Source: AWTP1-13 sp963832445 (GTDB lineage Bacteria; Pseudomonadota; Alphaproteobacteria; Rhizobiales; Hyphomicrobiaceae). From it: a stretch of 64,000 nt of DNA. A program made the position numbers and the translations under genes. Of this stretch, positions 34,069 through 41,822 are shown in pieces. The stretch is taken from positions 62,001 through 126,000 of the forward strand of contig CAWHUM010000014.1 of assembly GCA_963832445.1 (NCBI GenBank). The letters are read 5' to 3'. The stretch's first letter is position 1; the number at the start of each line of letters is the position of its first letter. The notes under the pieces were generated by a model. That model ran no database searches and was not told where the DNA came from. It saw only the letters and a list, made by a program, of their open reading frames with translations.

Positions 34069-35190
34069 ATGAGAGCCGACCTGAAACAGCTGGTGCTGGC
34101 GGAGGCGCGTGCCGCGGGCTTCGATGCGGCGCGCGTGACGACGCCGGCTGCCGCCGGCCCGGCCATGGCCGAGCGGCTCGAGCTATTCCTGCGCGAAGGC
34201 CGGCACGGCGACATGGCTTGGATGGAGACGACGGCAGAGCGTCGCGGCCGTCCCACCGCCATGTGGGCCGAGGCGCGCTCGATCGTCATGCTGGGCATGA
34301 GCTACGCGCCAGACAGCGATCCGCTGGCCGTGCTGGGCGAGCCGGACAAAGGCGCGATCTCCTGCTACGCGCAGTGCAGCGACTACCACGACGTGGTGAA
34401 GTCGGGGCTGAGGCGGGTGGCGGGCGCCCTGGCGCGGGAGAGCGGCGCCGACGTCAAGGTGTTCGTCGACACCGCGCCGCTGATGGAGAAGCCGCTGGGC
34501 CAGGCGGCGGGGCTCGGCTGGCAGGGCAAGCACACCAACCTCGTCTCGCGCGAGTTCGGCTCGTGGCTGTTCCTCGGCGCCATCATGACCTCAGTGGAGC
34601 TCGAGCCCGACGCACCCGAGGCCGACCGCTGCGGCAGCTGCCAGCGCTGCATCGAGGTGTGCCCGACCGACGCCTTCCCGGCGCCCTATCAGCTCGATGC
34701 GCGGCGCTGCATCGCCTACCTCACCATCGAGCACAAAGGCCACATTCCGGCGGAGTTCCGCGCGGCGATCGGCAACCGCGTGTTCGGCTGCGACGATTGC
34801 CTCGCCGTTTGCCCGTGGAACAAGTTCGCTGCTGCCGCCCATCACATGAAGCTCAAGGCGCGCGAGGAGGTTCGCTCGCCGCCGCTTGCTGAGCTTTTGG
34901 CGCTCGACGATGCCGCCTTTCGCAAGCGCTTCGCCGGCACGCCCGTCAAGCGCACCGGGCGCGATCGCGTATTGCGCAACGCGCTGATCGCGGCCGGCAA
35001 CTCGCGCGACGCCACGCTCGTGCCGCACGTAGAGCGCCTACTGGAGGACGATTCGCCGCTCGTGCGCGCCATGGCGGTGTGGGCGTTGCGGCGGCTCGCT
35101 TCTCCCGCGCGGTGGCACAACGCTCGGGCCAGTTGTGTTGCGAGCGAGACCGACGCAGCTGTGCGCGCGGAGTGGCAAACGGAGGCCTAG
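34069..35190 (+). CDS. queG: Epoxyqueuosine reductase QueG
   Basis: A 373-residue cobalamin- and iron-sulfur-dependent enzyme that makes the last queuosine step in tRNA. The N-terminal domain includes YHDVVKSGLRRV and DTAPLMEKPLGQAAGLGW; two 4Fe-4S motifs are present, CGSCQRCIEVCPTDAF and CDDCLAVCPWNKF; a HEAT-like tail follows (VERLLEDDSPLVRAMAVWAL). Length is normal. Its TAG stop is the TAG of the CTAG that begins the first long hairpin repeat (35187-35265), so the repeat inserted exactly at, or supplies, the gene end. Confidence 0.95.
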   Translation: MRADLKQLVLAEARAAGFDAARVTTPAAAGPAMAERLELFLREGRHGDMAWMETTAERRGRPTAMWAEARSIVMLGMSYAPDSDPLAVLGEPDKGAISCYAQCSDYHDVVKSGLRRVAGALARESGADVKVFVDTAPLMEKPLGQAAGLGWQGKHTNLVSREFGSWLFLGAIMTSVELEPDAPEADRCGSCQRCIEVCPTDAFPAPYQLDARRCIAYLTIEHKGHIPAEFRAAIGNRVFGCDDCLAVCPWNKFAAAAHHMKLKAREEVRSPPLAELLALDDAAFRKRFAGTPVKRTGRDRVLRNALIAAGNSRDATLVPHVERLLEDDSPLVRAMAVWALRRLASPARWHNARASCVASETDAAVRAEWQTEA

Positions 35191-35265
35191 TGTGATGATC
35201 GAGAAGTCCGCACCATCGCGTGAGGCCAGTTTCGGGAGCGGACTTCTCGATCTGAATCACACTAG
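35187..35265. repeat. Twin-hairpin element 1, hairpin A
   Basis: A 79-bp near-perfect palindrome bounded by CTAGTGT and ACACTAG. The arms are CTAGTGTGAT followed by GATCGAGAAGTCCGC, with an extra 3 nt (TCA read inward) only on the right arm, next to the spacer. It overlaps the queG stop codon. Separated from hairpin B by the 13-nt spacer CACCATGATCTTG. Confidence 0.85.
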
Positions 35266-35278
35266 CACCATGATCTTG

Positions 35279-35353
35279 CTAGTGTCCTTCAGATCGCGAA
35301 ATTCGTACCGAGTTCGCGGCACAGTGAGACGAATTTCGCGATCAGGACACTAG
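35279..35353. repeat. Twin-hairpin element 1, hairpin B
   Basis: A 75-bp palindrome bounded by CTAGTGT and ACACTAG; arms CTAGTGTCCT followed by GATCGCGAAATTCGT, with the extra TCA on the left arm, next to the spacer. It ends 3 nt before the start codon of the epimerase gene and leaves no room for a normal ribosome-binding site. Confidence 0.85.
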
Positions 35354-35356
35354 CTG

Positions 35357-36205
35357 ATGCGCCTCTTCTGCTTCGGCTACGGCTACTCGGCGGAGGCGCT
35401 TGCGCGGCGGCTTTCCCCGCGCGATGTCACCGTTGCAGGCACCCGCACCAGCCTGCCGGCAGAGCCGGAGCCCGGCGTTACGCTCGCCGCCTATCGCGGC
35501 GACGGGCCCGCGGCGGAGGTGCGCGATCTCCTCGCCGGCACCACGCACATCCTCGTCAGCGTTCCGCCCGATCTGGAAGGCGACGCCGTGCTGCGGCACT
35601 ACTGCGAGGATATCGCCGCGCTCCCCGTGCTCCAATGGATCGGCTATCTCTCCACGGTCGGCGTCTACGGCGACCACAAGGGCGCCTGGGTCGACGAGAA
35701 TAGCGCCACCGAGCCTGTCGCCGAGCGCAGCCTGCGGCGGCTGGAGGCCGAGCGGGCCTGGCTGGCGTTCGGCGCCGAAACCGGCCGCCGGGTGGAGATT
35801 TTCAGGCTTTCCGGTATCTACGGACCGGGACGCAGCGTGATCGACAATCTGCGGGCCGGCACGGCCAAGCGCATCGCCAAGCCGGGCCAGGTCTTCAACC
35901 GCATCCACGTGGACGACATCGCCGTCGTGCTGGCCGCCGCCATCGGCAAGGCGACGGGGTATGCTGTCTACAATGTAAGCGACGACGAGCCCGCCCCGCC
36001 CGAGGATGTGGTGGCCTACGCCGCGGAGCTGCTGGGCTTGGCCGTGCCTCCGGCCATCCCCTGGGAGCAGGCGGGGCTTACCGGCATGGCGGCGAGCTTC
36101 TGGGCGGAGAGCAAGCGGGTGCGCAATTCTCGCATCCGCCGCGATCTTGGCGTGGGGCTGATCTATCCGACCTATCGCGAGGGCCTGCGCGCGCTGGCGG
36201 CGTGA
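35357..36205 (+). CDS. NAD(P)-dependent epimerase/dehydratase-like SDR protein
   Basis: A 282-residue extended/atypical SDR resembling YeeZ. It begins LFCFGYGYSAEALARRL, a G-x-G-x-x-A nucleotide-binding loop variant, then has YLSTVGVYGDHKGAWVDE, FRLSGIYGPGRSVIDN, and FNRIHVDDIAVVLAAA. The usual Tyr-x3-Lys is not obvious, so it may not be a classical epimerase; the substrate is unknown. The start ATG 35357 lies 3 nt after a hairpin repeat with no visible ribosome-binding site, so translation may depend on the repeat or be weak. Confidence 0.8.
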   Translation: MRLFCFGYGYSAEALARRLSPRDVTVAGTRTSLPAEPEPGVTLAAYRGDGPAAEVRDLLAGTTHILVSVPPDLEGDAVLRHYCEDIAALPVLQWIGYLSTVGVYGDHKGAWVDENSATEPVAERSLRRLEAERAWLAFGAETGRRVEIFRLSGIYGPGRSVIDNLRAGTAKRIAKPGQVFNRIHVDDIAVVLAAAIGKATGYAVYNVSDDEPAPPEDVVAYAAELLGLAVPPAIPWEQAGLTGMAASFWAESKRVRNSRIRRDLGVGLIYPTYREGLRALAA

Positions 36206-36254
36206 GGCTATCCCCGCAGACCAACCGCATTGTGGTTAATACTGATCGCTGTAT

Positions 36255-36270
36255 TGTTTCACGTGAAACA
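36255..36270. other. parS centromere-like site (ParB binding)
   Basis: TGTTTCACGTGAAACA, a perfect 16-bp palindrome identical to the widely conserved bacterial parS consensus. It lies between an epimerase gene and the convergent aldolase gene. Chromosomal parS sites cluster near oriC, where ParB loads to segregate the origin. Confidence 0.92.
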
Positions 36271-36321
36271 ATTGCGGGGATAGCGGGCCGGCGTGCGCCG
36301 AGCCGGCGAGCAGGCAACAGC

Positions 36322-37086
36322 TCAGGGCCGTGCCGCAGCCTTCAGAAATTGCGCCGCCCCGGCGCCGATCAGGCGCGGCAGGTGCGTGTAGACGTAGCGG
36401 CAGCCCTTGCCCAGCACTTCGGGCAATGCCTCGGCGGTGGCCGGCAAGCCGGGCACCCTGCCGGCGGCGACGATCTTGGCCAGCGTCTCCTCGATAGCCT
36501 TGGCCACCGGCGGCGCCTTGGGATTGCCGGGAAAGCCCATCGACTGGGAGAGGTCAGACGGGCCGATGAAGAACACGTCGACGCCCTGCACGGCGAGGAT
36601 TTCCTCCACGTTGGCAAGCGCCTCGGCGTGCTCCAGCTGGACGCAGACGAGCGACTGCGCATTGGCTGCGGCCACGAAGTCGGGCATGCGCGCGCCGAGG
36701 CCCCAGTCGTCCGCCCGCGTGCCGGCGGCAAGCCCGCGCGCCGCGCCAGGCCCGAACTTGACGGCGGCAACCGCGCGCCGCGCATCCTCGGCGCTATTCA
36801 CGTGCGGCACCTGCACGCCCGTCGCGCCGCGGTCCATCACGCTTTGAATGTCGGCAGCCGAATTGCTCCGTGGCCGGGCGATGGGCGTGATGCCGACAGC
36901 GTCGCAAGCCATGGCCATCAGCTCCACGTCGGCGAGGCTCGCCGATCCGTGCTCGCAGTCGATCAGCACCCAGTCGAAGCCGGCATGGCCCAGCATCTCC
37001 ACGACCTGCGGGGAGGAAAACATCACCGAGCAGCCGAGTGCCGCTTCTCCCCGCGCCATCTTCTCCTTCATGCGGTTCGGCTTCAT
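36322..37086 (-). CDS. HpcH/HpaI-family aldolase
   Basis: A 254-residue class II (metal-dependent) aldolase that reversibly splits hydroxy-keto-acids into pyruvate and an aldehyde. Motifs: FDWVLIDCEHGSASLADVE, ATGVQVPHVNSAEDARRAV, CVQLEHAEALANVEEI (metal-binding Glu) and FFIGPSDLSQSMGFPGNP. The start at 37086 overlaps the stop of the upstream EamA gene as ATGA, so they form one operon, perhaps pairing an aldolase with exporters of a related metabolite. The specific substrate is unknown. Confidence 0.9.
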   Translation of the reverse strand: MKPNRMKEKMARGEAALGCSVMFSSPQVVEMLGHAGFDWVLIDCEHGSASLADVELMAMACDAVGITPIARPRSNSAADIQSVMDRGATGVQVPHVNSAEDARRAVAAVKFGPGAARGLAAGTRADDWGLGARMPDFVAAANAQSLVCVQLEHAEALANVEEILAVQGVDVFFIGPSDLSQSMGFPGNPKAPPVAKAIEETLAKIVAAGRVPGLPATAEALPEVLGKGCRYVYTHLPRLIGAGAAQFLKAAARP

Positions 37087-37991
37087 TCGGCGGGGCTCCT
37101 GTGGACGGCAGAGGCGGGCGGCGCCGTCTGGCGCAAGGTGGACCGCTCCCGGTGCAGAGTATAGAGGCCCGCGGCCATCACCAGCCCGATGCCGGCCCAG
37201 GCCAGCGCGTCGGGAATGTCGCCCCACCACCAGTAGCCGATCAAGATGGACAACGGGGCCGCCACGTAGCGGAAGGGCGCGACGACGGCAATCTCGCCGG
37301 TGCGCAACGCGTAGATGATAACCGTGTTGGCGATGAGCTGGCACACGGCGGAGGCCCACAGCCAGGTCCAGGCCTCTGACGTCGGCATGGTCCAGGGGCT
37401 GTCGAACGCCGCCACCAGGACGCCGCCGAGTGTCACCACCGCGGTGCTGGCGGCGGCGACGAAAATCGAGGGAATGCCGCGCTCGAGCCCGCGCGTGGTG
37501 AGATCACGCATGGTGGTGCAGGCGAGCGCAGCAAGCACGACGAAGGCAGCCACGCCCAGCTCGGCATTGCCGGGCTGGACGATCAGCAGCACGCCGAGGA
37601 AGCCGGTGAGGGCGGCGAGCCAGCGCCGCCATCCGACGTGCTCGCCGTAGAAGATGGCGGCCCCCGCCGTCACCAGCAGCGGGGTCACCTGCAGCACCGT
37701 GTTGACTGTCGCCAGCGGCGCGTAGCGCAGCGACAGCACGATGAACACGGTGCCCGCTGCAGCGGCGAGGAGGCGCGTGGCCATCATCGGCGTCGCCAGC
37801 ACGGACATGGGCCGCCACGCGCCGAGGGCCAGCACGCTCACGGCCAGCAGCAGCGTTGCCAGCGCACCGCGGACGACGATGATCTCGCCCGAGGGCAACT
37901 CGGCCGTCATCAGCTTGACGATGGCATCGTTGATCACGAATGCGGCGGAGCCCGTCAGGATCGCCAGTATGCCCTTGAGGTTCTCCGTCAT
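37083..37991 (-). CDS. EamA/DMT-family transporter (10 TM)
   Basis: A 302-residue inner-membrane protein with two EamA repeats of five helices. First repeat: GILAILTGSAAFVINDAIVK and VLQVTPLLVTAGAAIFYGE; second repeat: VCQLIANTVIIYALRTGE and PFRYVAAPLSILIGYWWWGD. Members export or import amino acids, metabolites or drugs. Start ATG 37991 and stop both overlap neighbours by ATGA, giving the order EamA-EamA-aldolase. Confidence 0.9.
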   Translation of the reverse strand: MTENLKGILAILTGSAAFVINDAIVKLMTAELPSGEIIVVRGALATLLLAVSVLALGAWRPMSVLATPMMATRLLAAAAGTVFIVLSLRYAPLATVNTVLQVTPLLVTAGAAIFYGEHVGWRRWLAALTGFLGVLLIVQPGNAELGVAAFVVLAALACTTMRDLTTRGLERGIPSIFVAAASTAVVTLGGVLVAAFDSPWTMPTSEAWTWLWASAVCQLIANTVIIYALRTGEIAVVAPFRYVAAPLSILIGYWWWGDIPDALAWAGIGLVMAAGLYTLHRERSTLRQTAPPASAVHRSPAE

Positions 37992-38875
37992 GAGCGCGCC
38001 GCCTTCGCCAGCCGGTGCTCGCGCAGGAAGGTGTAGAGGCCCGCCGAGGTGAGGATGGCGATGCCGGTCCAGGTGGCGGGGTCGGGCACCTCGCGCCACA
38101 CCAGGAAGCCCGCGACGATCGCCCACAGGATGATGGAATAGCGGAAGGGCGCGACCACGGCGATGTCGCCCGAGCGCATGGCGGCGATGATCCAGTACTG
38201 GCCGCCGAGGAGCCCGACGGCTGCGCCCACCAGTGCCAGCGCCGCTGCCGGCGAGGGCCACCCCCACTCCTCGAACAGAAGGAAGCCGAGGCTGGCGAAG
38301 GAGACGGCCACGGCGGAAGTGAGGGCGATCAGCAGGGCCGGCACGTGGCCGCCGAGCTGGCGGGTGAGAAGGTCGCGCGCGGCGATGAAGCCGATGGCGA
38401 GCAGGGCAAGCAAGGCGTAGGGGTTGAACGCCGAGGCGCCCGGGCGGATGACGATCAGGACGCCGATGAGGCCGACCACGGTGGCGAGCCAGCGCCGCCA
38501 GCCTACCGGCGCACCGAGAAACAGCGCCGCCCCCGCGGTGATTGCAAGCGGCGTGAACTGCAGCACGGCGGTGGCGTCGGCGATCGGCATGCGCGTCAGC
38601 GCGCTCAGGTAGAGCAGGGTGGCGACGACGTCGGCCAAGCAGCGCGCGGCCATCTTGCCGCTCGCAAGCTGCGGCAGCGCGGCGAAACCGTCGACCGCGA
38701 GCAGCAGGCCGGCGAGCAGCAGGCTCGCGACTACTCCGCGCAGGAAGATGGCCTCCCCCGTCGGCAGCTCGGCGGCGGCAAGCTTCACCGTCGCATCGCT
38801 GACGATGAGCGAAGCCATCGCCGCCATCATGGCAGCGATGCCGCGCAGGTTGTCGGAGGCAGCGTGGGCGGAAAT
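37988..38875 (-). CDS. EamA/DMT-family transporter, paralog upstream (start unresolved)
   Basis: A paralogue of the downstream EamA protein (about 290 residues). Segments IAAMMAAMASLIVSDATVK, VLQFTPLAITAGAALFLGAP, WIIAAMRSGDIAVVAPF and YSIILWAIVAGFLVWREVP follow the same pattern. Homology begins at about ASDNLRGIAAMM, but no ATG, GTG or TTG lies in frame there; an ATG 25 codons further up is in another frame (MGRSLPTQ). A start at 38830 (MMAAM) would trim the first helix. A sequence error near the start is likely; the 5' boundary given is approximate. Confidence 0.75.
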   Translation of the reverse strand: MSAHAASDNLRGIAAMMAAMASLIVSDATVKLAAAELPTGEAIFLRGVVASLLLAGLLLAVDGFAALPQLASGKMAARCLADVVATLLYLSALTRMPIADATAVLQFTPLAITAGAALFLGAPVGWRRWLATVVGLIGVLIVIRPGASAFNPYALLALLAIGFIAARDLLTRQLGGHVPALLIALTSAVAVSFASLGFLLFEEWGWPSPAAALALVGAAVGLLGGQYWIIAAMRSGDIAVVAPFRYSIILWAIVAGFLVWREVPDPATWTGIAILTSAGLYTFLREHRLAKAARS

Positions 38876-38952
38876 TGGGGGCTCGCTGGGTGGGAAGGGA
38901 TCTCCCCATACGCGCTGGCCCCCGCCGCGGCAACCCCTCAGCTTCGCTAGCG

Positions 38953-39118
38953 CGTTTGCAAGTCTCGCCGCGGCGAGAGGGTCGAGGCTGCCCTCACCTT
39001 CGAGCAGGCCGCCCACATCGCCGCGGCGTGGTCGCTGGTGCACGGCTTTGCCATGCTGCCGCCTAGCGCCGACGCCTTGCTCGACGCCATCTTGAGCGGC
39101 GGACCTCACACGCGCTGA
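38953..39118 (+). pseudogene. TetR-family C-terminal fragment
   Basis: An open segment on the plus strand reads VEAALTFEQAAHIAAAWSL then VHGFAMLPPSADALLDAI before a stop at 39116-39118. The AAWSLVHGFAML stretch matches the WHG-type C-terminal domain of TetR regulators. No helix-turn-helix part precedes it; a stop lies just upstream at about 38950. Probably a remnant of a divergent regulator of the EamA operon. Confidence 0.35.
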
Positions 39119-39171
39119 CGGTATGGCTTGATGAACAAACCCCACACGACTAGCGAGAATGGCCGAACTGC

Positions 39172-39477
39172 CTAGGCGGCCGCTTTAGCCCTGGTGGGCA
39201 GCTTCTTGATCTCGGCGCCGGCCTGCGCGATGGCGACATCTATTTCGTAGGAGGTCTGCAGGTTCAGCCAGAATTGCGGGTCGGTGCCGAACCAGTGGGC
39301 CAATCTCAGTGCCGTGTCGCCGGTGATCGACCGTTTGCCCTGAATGATCTGCGTGATGCGGTTGGTCGGTACGGCGAGCTGGCGGGCAAGTTCTGTAGCA
39401 GAAATGCCGAGCTCCTCTAGTTCTTCGCCCAGGATCTCGCCGGGATGGATGGCGGGGCGGGCTCTTGCGCGAGGCAT
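39172..39477 (-). CDS. higA: HigA-family addiction module antitoxin
   Basis: A 101-residue XRE-type helix-turn-helix protein: RPAIHPGEILGEELEELGIS is the HigA start, TELARQLAVPTNRITQIIQG is the DNA-binding helix pair, and SITGDTALRLAHWFGTDPQF follows. HigA neutralises the HigB mRNA interferase and represses the operon. The order is toxin then antitoxin, with an 11-nt gap. Because the toxin gene next to it has a premature stop, this antitoxin may now be an orphan. Confidence 0.92.
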   Translation of the reverse strand: MPRARARPAIHPGEILGEELEELGISATELARQLAVPTNRITQIIQGKRSITGDTALRLAHWFGTDPQFWLNLQTSYEIDVAIAQAGAEIKKLPTRAKAAA

Positions 39478-39488
39478 GCTTTGCTTCC

Positions 39489-39773
39489 TCAGTGATAGTC
39501 GACGATCTCTACGTCCACAGGACCCGGCGAACCCTTCGGCCATTTGAAGCAGATGCGCCATTGGTCGTTGATGCGAATGCTGTACTGGCCCGACCGATCA
39601 CCCTTGAGCGCCTCCAGTCGGCTGCCGCGCAATGCGCCCAGCACCTGGAGGCTGTTCGCCGCCTACAATATTCTCAGCCGCTTCCACGCTTGGCGTTCGA
39701 TGCTGCGAAACGCCGGTACGTCTTCTGGGTTGGCGAACGCCGCGGTCCGCTTGTCCCGATAGCTCAGAATCAT
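39489..39773 (-). pseudogene. higB: HigB-family toxin with premature stop
   Basis: Read from ATG 39773: MILSYRDKRTAAFANPEDVP, then FRSIERQAWKRLRIL, a stop (TAG at 39665-39663), then AANSLQVLGALRGSRLEALK and SGQYSIRINDQWRICFKWP to the stop at 39489. This is the RelE/HigB toxin fold with its conserved RINDQWR(I/L)CF segment. Only codon 37 is abnormal: related toxins have an acidic residue there, so one base change (such as GAG to TAG) would explain it. No frameshift is needed. Inactive unless the stop is read through or is a sequence error. Confidence 0.85.
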
Positions 39774-39790
39774 TCCTCGGATCAACAATA

Positions 39791-39810
39791 TTACGCGTGA
39801 CGTAACGCGT
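39791..39810. promoter_or_regulatory. Candidate higBA operator
   Basis: TTACG-CGTGA-CGTAA, an inverted repeat, overlaps two copies of the palindrome ACGCGT (39793-39798 and 39805-39810) spaced 12 nt apart. It lies 18 nt upstream of the higB start, where HigA would bind to repress the operon. Inference from position and symmetry. Confidence 0.45.
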
Positions 39811-39828
39811 CAAATATCTAGTGAAATA

Positions 39829-40857
39829 TCACCCGCCCGTCACGCTCATGTGGCGTGCCACCGCCGGCTGGCGCGTGCGCCGGTCGATGATGAAGTCATG
39901 GCCCTTGGGCTTGCGCGAGATCGCCTCGTCGATCGCCGCCAGCAGCGGCCCATCGTCGGCGCTGACCCGCAACGGCGCACGCAGGTCGGCCGCATCGTCC
40001 TGACCGAGGCACATGTAGAGCGTGCCCGTGCAGGTGAGCCGCACGCGATTGCAGCTTTCGCAGAAGTTGTGCGTCATCGGCGTGATGAAGCCGATGCGCC
40101 CGCCGGTCTCCTTCACGTGCACGTAGCGCGCCGGCCCGCCGGTGCGGAACGGGATATCCTCCAAGGTCCAGCGGTCCATCAGGCGCGCGCGTACGATCGA
40201 CAGCGGCAGGTACTGGTCGGTGCGGTCGCCATCGATGTCGCCCATCGGCATGGTCTCGATCAGGGTCAGATCGAAGCCGCGATCGTGCGAGAAGCGGATG
40301 AGATCGTCGAACTCGTCCTCGTTGACGCCTTTGAGCGCGACCGCATTGAGCTTGATCTCGAGCCCGGCCTTCTCAGCCGCGTCGATGCCGGCCATCACCT
40401 GGGCGAAGTCGCCCCAGCGGGTGATCGCCTTGAAGCGGTCGGGCTTCAGCGTATCGAGCGAGATGTTGATGCGCCTGACGCCCGCATCCTTCAGCTCCTG
40501 TGCGAACCGCGGCAGCTGACTGCCGTTGGTGGTCAGCGTCAGCTCGTCGAGCGCACCGCCATCGAGATGCCGCGCCAGCGCGCGGAACAGCCATAGAATG
40601 TTCTTGCGCATGAGCGGCTCGCCGCCGGTGATCCTGAGCTTGCGCACGCCCTTGGCGACGAACGCCGAGCACAGCCGATCGAGTTCCTCCAGCGTCAGCA
40701 GATCGCGCTTGGGCAGGAACGTCATGTGCTCCGACATGCAGTAGGTGCAGCGGAAGTCGCAGCGGTCGGTGACCGAGACGCGCAAATAGCTCACATGCCG
40801 GCCGAACGGGTCGACCAGCACCGGCTGTTGCGCGCGCGGAACAGAGATTTCGGTCAT
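39829..40857 (-). CDS. moaA: GTP 3',8-cyclase MoaA
   Basis: A 342-residue radical-SAM enzyme that starts molybdenum cofactor synthesis from GTP. The SAM 4Fe-4S motif is DRCDFRCTYCMSEHM, the radical-SAM GGE is LRITGGEPLMR, the C-terminal cluster is CESCNRVRLTCTG, and the chain ends in the functional Gly-Gly (MSVTGG). The start at 40857 (MTEISVPR) fits the family. Divergent from the DUF6494 gene and separated from the mob/fdhD genes by it. Confidence 0.95.
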   Translation of the reverse strand: MTEISVPRAQQPVLVDPFGRHVSYLRVSVTDRCDFRCTYCMSEHMTFLPKRDLLTLEELDRLCSAFVAKGVRKLRITGGEPLMRKNILWLFRALARHLDGGALDELTLTTNGSQLPRFAQELKDAGVRRINISLDTLKPDRFKAITRWGDFAQVMAGIDAAEKAGLEIKLNAVALKGVNEDEFDDLIRFSHDRGFDLTLIETMPMGDIDGDRTDQYLPLSIVRARLMDRWTLEDIPFRTGGPARYVHVKETGGRIGFITPMTHNFCESCNRVRLTCTGTLYMCLGQDDAADLRAPLRVSADDGPLLAAIDEAISRKPKGHDFIIDRRTRQPAVARHMSVTGG

Positions 40858-41054
40858 CCAGCTCCCAACTGCGGCAGGACCGCCCGATCCCCGCCATCTT
40901 ACGCCTGCCGACGGGTCTTGGCAGGCCCCATCTAATGTCGGCATCTACCATGCCACGGACAAGGGACAAGCTCTAGACTTGCCGAACAAGCCGAGACCGG
41001 CTCCGGTATTGCACCGCAACAGAGGCATCGGGGAGCTTCCCCGAGGAGGACAAG

Positions 41055-41246
41055 ATGGACGACGACAAGTTCAACATGTCGCTGCGCAAGTTCCTCAAGC
41101 AGGTGGGGGTCACGTCCCAACGCGAGATCGAGCGTGTCGTGCGGGAGAAGAAGCTGAGCACCGGCAAGCTGAAGGTCAAGGTCGTGCTCACCGCGGCGGG
41201 CACGAGCCTCAATCACGTCGTCGAGGACGAGATCGACCTCGGCTAA
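41055..41246 (+). CDS. DUF6494 family small protein
   Basis: A 63-residue protein: MDDDKFNMSLRKFLKQVGVT, then SQREIERVVREKKLSTGKLK, ending VVEDEIDLG. The opening, with (D/E)-x-FN-M-S-x-R-K-FLK-x-VG(V/I)TSQREIE, matches my memory of the DUF6494 family of short proteobacterial proteins. Function unknown. A GAGGAGG ribosome-binding site precedes the start, and a 7-bp hairpin (TCGGGGA/TCCCCGA, 41028-41044) lies just before and touching it, which could tune translation. Confidence 0.8.
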   Translation: MDDDKFNMSLRKFLKQVGVTSQREIERVVREKKLSTGKLKVKVVLTAAGTSLNHVVEDEIDLG

Positions 41247-41264
41247 GGCAGTGCGCCCCCGCCA

Positions 41265-41822
41265 TTATTCGACAAGCGGCGCGGCGGCGGCCCCGGCTTG
41301 CCGGGCCAACCCGACAGCGCCAACTATGAAGTCGGCAATGCCGGCTACATCGTCGAGCGTGAACACGGGCAGCGCCCCGGCATCCACCGGGTGGTCCGTT
41401 GCAATGGCGATGACATGCGGGTCGGCGTCAGCCAGCGATCGCTGGCTCGCCGCATCGCGGCGCCGCAATTCGATCTTGGGGATCGGCGCCGCCTTGTAGC
41501 CCTCGACGACGATGAGGTCGCAGGGGCCCAGCCAGGAGACCACCTCCTCCAGGGGGGGCTCCGGCACATCCTTGAGCTCGTTGATCAGCGCCCACCGCTT
41601 CCCCGACACCACCGCCACCTGCGCCGCGCCGGCACGGCGATGCCGCGCGCTGTCGGTTTCCTTGTCGTCGATCTGGAAGTCGTGGTGGGCATGCTTGACG
41701 GTCGCGATCCTGAGGCCGCGAGCCGTTAGCTCGGCAATCAGCCTGGTCACAAGCGTCGTCTTGCCCGACTTCTTCCAGCCGACAATGCCGATGATCGGGG
41801 TCGTGTCAGCAGGCCGCCTCAT
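41265..41822 (-). CDS. mobB: Molybdopterin-guanine dinucleotide biosynthesis protein B
   Basis: A 185-residue P-loop protein: IIGIVGWKKSGKTTLVTRLI is the nucleotide-binding loop, ATVKHAHHDFQIDDKETDS the conserved MobB histidine/acidic region, and IVVEGYKAAPIPKIEL the Walker-B-like part. It assists MobA in attaching GMP to molybdopterin. The start overlaps the mobA stop as ATGA. Confidence 0.93.
   Translation of the reverse strand: MRRPADTTPIIGIVGWKKSGKTTLVTRLIAELTARGLRIATVKHAHHDFQIDDKETDSARHRRAGAAQVAVVSGKRWALINELKDVPEPPLEEVVSWLGPCDLIVVEGYKAAPIPKIELRRRDAASQRSLADADPHVIAIATDHPVDAGALPVFTLDDVAGIADFIVGAVGLARQAGAAAAPLVE

Noticed and set aside
37083..38933. A 616-residue double-EamA fusion
   Set aside because: The upstream half of this frame is shifted, non-conserved sequence; the true second EamA protein is in another frame and the genes overlap by ATGA.
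39810..39832. CTAGTG near the moaA end as a fifth hairpin element
   Set aside because: Only CTAGTG matches; no partner arm or ACACTAG boundary follows. The AAATATC direct repeats there are short.
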